Positions 35,001 to 64,000 of a stretch of DNA of 64,000 nt are shown here, in pieces. The DNA is from Rostratula benghalensis (taxonomy: Eukaryota > Chordata > Aves > Charadriiformes > Rostratulidae): the NCBI GenBank assembly GCA_013399305.1, contig VXAI01000015.1:6570182-6634181 (forward strand), read 5' to 3'. Within the stretch, counting starts at the first letter, position 1. Each line of letters begins with the position of its first letter. The notes below the pieces were generated by a model. It did not search any database. It saw nothing but the letters and a program-made list of their open reading frames with translations, and was not told where the DNA came from. Both the position numbers and the translations under genes were made by a program.

Positions 35001-37391
35001 ACTAATAGGTCACAACTAAGAGGACCAAGTCTCATATTGCTCATTTATTACTGACAGAGCAAATGGCTGGTGCTGGCCATGGGTTTTATGGAGTGCAAAA
35101 CCTTCATTTGGCAAAGAAAGTTCTTCCTCACTAAAGAGGGCACTCAACAGGATTTAAATGCTTAGTTGAGCAGCACACCTACATCATCATCTCCAGCTCC
35201 CCTACCTGAGTCAATTCAGCATCAGCCTAAACAAGTCCAAGTCGATATAAACAGGGAGTATTCACAAGGCAGTAGAATTTCAGAGAGCATCTGTGTCATT
35301 CTGCTGCATCTGCACTGGAAAGCTTGAAACCTAGAGAATTATCTGTGCCCACTGGATTCCAGCTGGCACCAACAAAGCATAGCTTTTAACTATCCTTTTC
35401 CTCTACGAGGAATTAGAGAGCTGTCAGAATTTGGTTGCTAAAGCAGACTGAGCCAGGACGAGATAACACAGCACCTGCTACTCTGCAAAGACATCATGAC
35501 CCCAGCACGATTCTCTAAGACTGTTAAACTGAGATTGTTCTTTTATCTCTTGGTATGACCACCCTACAGAGTGTTTCCCCTCACTGGAAACAATAAGCTG
35601 GTTTTGCAAAAGAGGAGTGCCTGCACTTTGAGCACTGCAGATCCCAGAACCTAGGGAAGGGGTAGTCAGCTCAGAGGGACACCCCCAATTTCAGAGCAGG
35701 AAAAAAAGCTTTGGAGCAGCACCTGACTGCAAGTACCAGAGTGTTTTGGACACTAAACATTCATGTGAACAGCTGGCAGTGTCTTAAGTTACAGTTTTGT
35801 CCAATTTTATCTCACACTTAAGACCAAAAGCTGTAAGATCCTAGGGCACTAAGGCTCCTGGGTGCAATAAAACAGGACCCTAAAATACACTACACCAAAA
35901 GCAAGTGCTTTGCCTTTGGAATCAGTAATTTGAGCTTCAGACCACAAAACAAGAGTCTAAAGTGGTGATAATAATGTAGCACAGCAGAGTTTGACAAAAC
36001 ACAGCATGGGAATGGAGGAAATTACTATTTATTCTTCAACACGTATACAGCATATGCTATTTTACAGCAAGTCACCACTGGCATGGTGAAATGGAAGAGA
36101 AATACTCACTTTAGTCGATGAAAGTTGGAAGGCATTGGAGAAAAACACCACAGTTAGGACTGTTAATGACTTACACGTTGTTGATACAGGACTGAATTTG
36201 AAAACATGCTTTAACATTTACCGTAATAATGAAGGTGGTTAGTGCCACATTAAAATAAAAATAGTTCTATACAATATGTTCAATTTGGTCATGTGCTATT
36301 TACAGATTTTACAAAAAACACACACGAGCTTGTTACTTCAAGTCAGGCTAACAACAGGCCAGCAGAGTAACTCCAGGTATACAACTGATCATTAGTGCCC
36401 TAAGTGTAGGAAATCCAATTTCTAGCTATGCAGTGCAAGTTATTTTTCCAGGTCTCATTACAAGTCTTGGTCTTAAAGGGGGAGGGGAGAAAAAAAAAAA
36501 GAAAAAGATCTGACACATGTAAATAAGGTATTAAAAGCCAACTTAACCCCCAACTTAACCCCTCTTTTGAATTAAAACAGATTTGTGTTTGTTAAAAAGG
36601 CTTTGTTTAGATTTAAGTAGACAGGAGTAGCCCTCCCTATCCCTGCTTAATGGGCAACTGGCAAAGTAAGGTCTGTTACAATAAAATACAATAGACAAAT
36701 AAATAATCTTAAAAAAAACACCCCAACAACCCTATGTGTGTTAGGAGTATGGAAGGATCCCAGCAGGCCGCACCTGGAATGATATTTTCTGCACAAGCAA
36801 GATTAGGCATTCCTCATACAGAAACTGGTGTAAACAAGGACAGGCAAGAACCAAGAGCGAGGGAACAGGAATAGGCAAAAACAGAGCAGAAATCCTGACC
36901 GAGGTAGCAGAAAGTTCTGCTTATGGAATAAAACCTGACTTTATGACAAATTAAGTTTGGATGATCATGCAGAAGACAAACAGTTACATGCTTTTTTAGT
37001 TTTAGACGACATACATTCATTCCCTAAAATCTGCTGCCAATTTAGTTTGATAGTGTCCGCTGGCTCAAAAAAAATTTAATTTTTTTTTACATGATGAATA
37101 GACTATTGAACAGAACACTGTACATGCTTTTCATCTACAAAAAAATATTTGCATAAAATAGTGTTAGTTCTCTGTACATGTCAATGGACACTTTAACTGT
37201 GTATAAAAGAGGAATATATTGCCCCCACTGAAGTCAGAAAAAAGCAAAAAACCAAAATCTAGATTATGAAACCTCCATCACCGGCAAATATGTTCATGTG
37301 AAAATTCAGCAGAAATAGACAGTTGCTCTAAACAATAAAAAAAAATTAAGTTAAACTTTTTCTTTGAATGTAAAACTCGTCACCATGTCAG
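32044..37391 (-). other. ATP2A2: SERCA2b 3' UTR / intron of the SERCA2a splice form
   Basis: In SERCA2b mRNAs at least the right part is 3' UTR; in SERCA2a mRNAs the whole stretch is removed as intron. Minus-strand poly(A) candidates for a proximal SERCA2b end are ATTAAA at 37075-37080, AATAAA at 36028-36033 and AATAAA at 35044-35049; sequence alone does not say which is used. A CR1 fragment sits at about 33415-33606. I see no other coding sequence. Confidence 0.65.
33415..33606 (-). mobile_element. CR1 LINE 3' fragment, sense to ATP2A2
   Basis: The plus strand reads the reversed CR1 end: ACACAGAATGGTTTGGGTCA near 33416, then CATCCAACCTGGCCTTGAA near 33498 and TTCTCTGGGCAACCTGGGCC near 33543, with ACCCCTCTCACACTAATTTTC as the fading 5' end. 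It lies between the SERCA2b and SERCA2a terminal exons and in the same sense as the gene. Confidence 0.9.

Positions 37392-64000
<26,609 letters not shown>

Overview
The window looks like a piece of an avian autosome. The evidence is compact intron-rich vertebrate genes, CpG-island promoters, and several copies of the chicken-repeat LINE CR1 (3' ends recognisable by the closing ATTCTGTG-type octamers and, in one copy, the reverse-transcriptase FADD motif). The gene order GPN3, ARPC3, ANAPC7, ATP2A2 is the same as human chromosome 12q24.11 (known synteny, recalled from memory). I cannot name the species.

Layout: 1-1080 is the left flank of GPN3. About 1020-1560 is a CpG-island promoter. GPN3 (+, 8 coding exons, 284 aa) runs 1496-6084 with a poly(A) signal at 6238. 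A CR1 copy on the minus strand (about 7138-7712) abuts the CpG island of ARPC3 (+, 7 coding exons, 178 aa, 7930-12601, poly(A) signal 13045). A third CpG island (about 14020-14430) starts ANAPC7 (+, 11 coding exons, 565 aa, 14271-20561). About 10.7 kb without recognisable genes (20562-31239) separates ANAPC7 from the 3' end of ATP2A2. ATP2A2 encodes SERCA2 and lies on the minus strand, so the two genes converge. Fifteen consecutive ATP2A2 coding exons lie at 37392-53081 and encode residues 156-1042 of the SERCA2b form. A separate four-codon exon at 32030-32043 supplies the SERCA2a ending. From 53082 to 64000 is one long ATP2A2 intron; exons for the first 155 residues are beyond the right edge.

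All genes have intact reading frames, GT-AG introns with matching phases, and family-typical protein lengths. Functions are housekeeping or core physiology: a GTPase chaperoning RNA polymerase II assembly (GPN3), an Arp2/3 actin-nucleating subunit (ARPC3), a TPR scaffold subunit of the anaphase-promoting complex (ANAPC7), and the ER/SR calcium pump (ATP2A2). They share a syntenic block, not a pathway. I found no defence system, CRISPR array, viral element or other clearly undescribed system. The most useful second looks are the SERCA2a/2b terminal-exon arrangement with a CR1 fragment inside the choice intron, an in-frame upstream ANAPC7 start, the altered phospholamban-contact motif of SERCA2, and the palindromic promoter element of GPN3.
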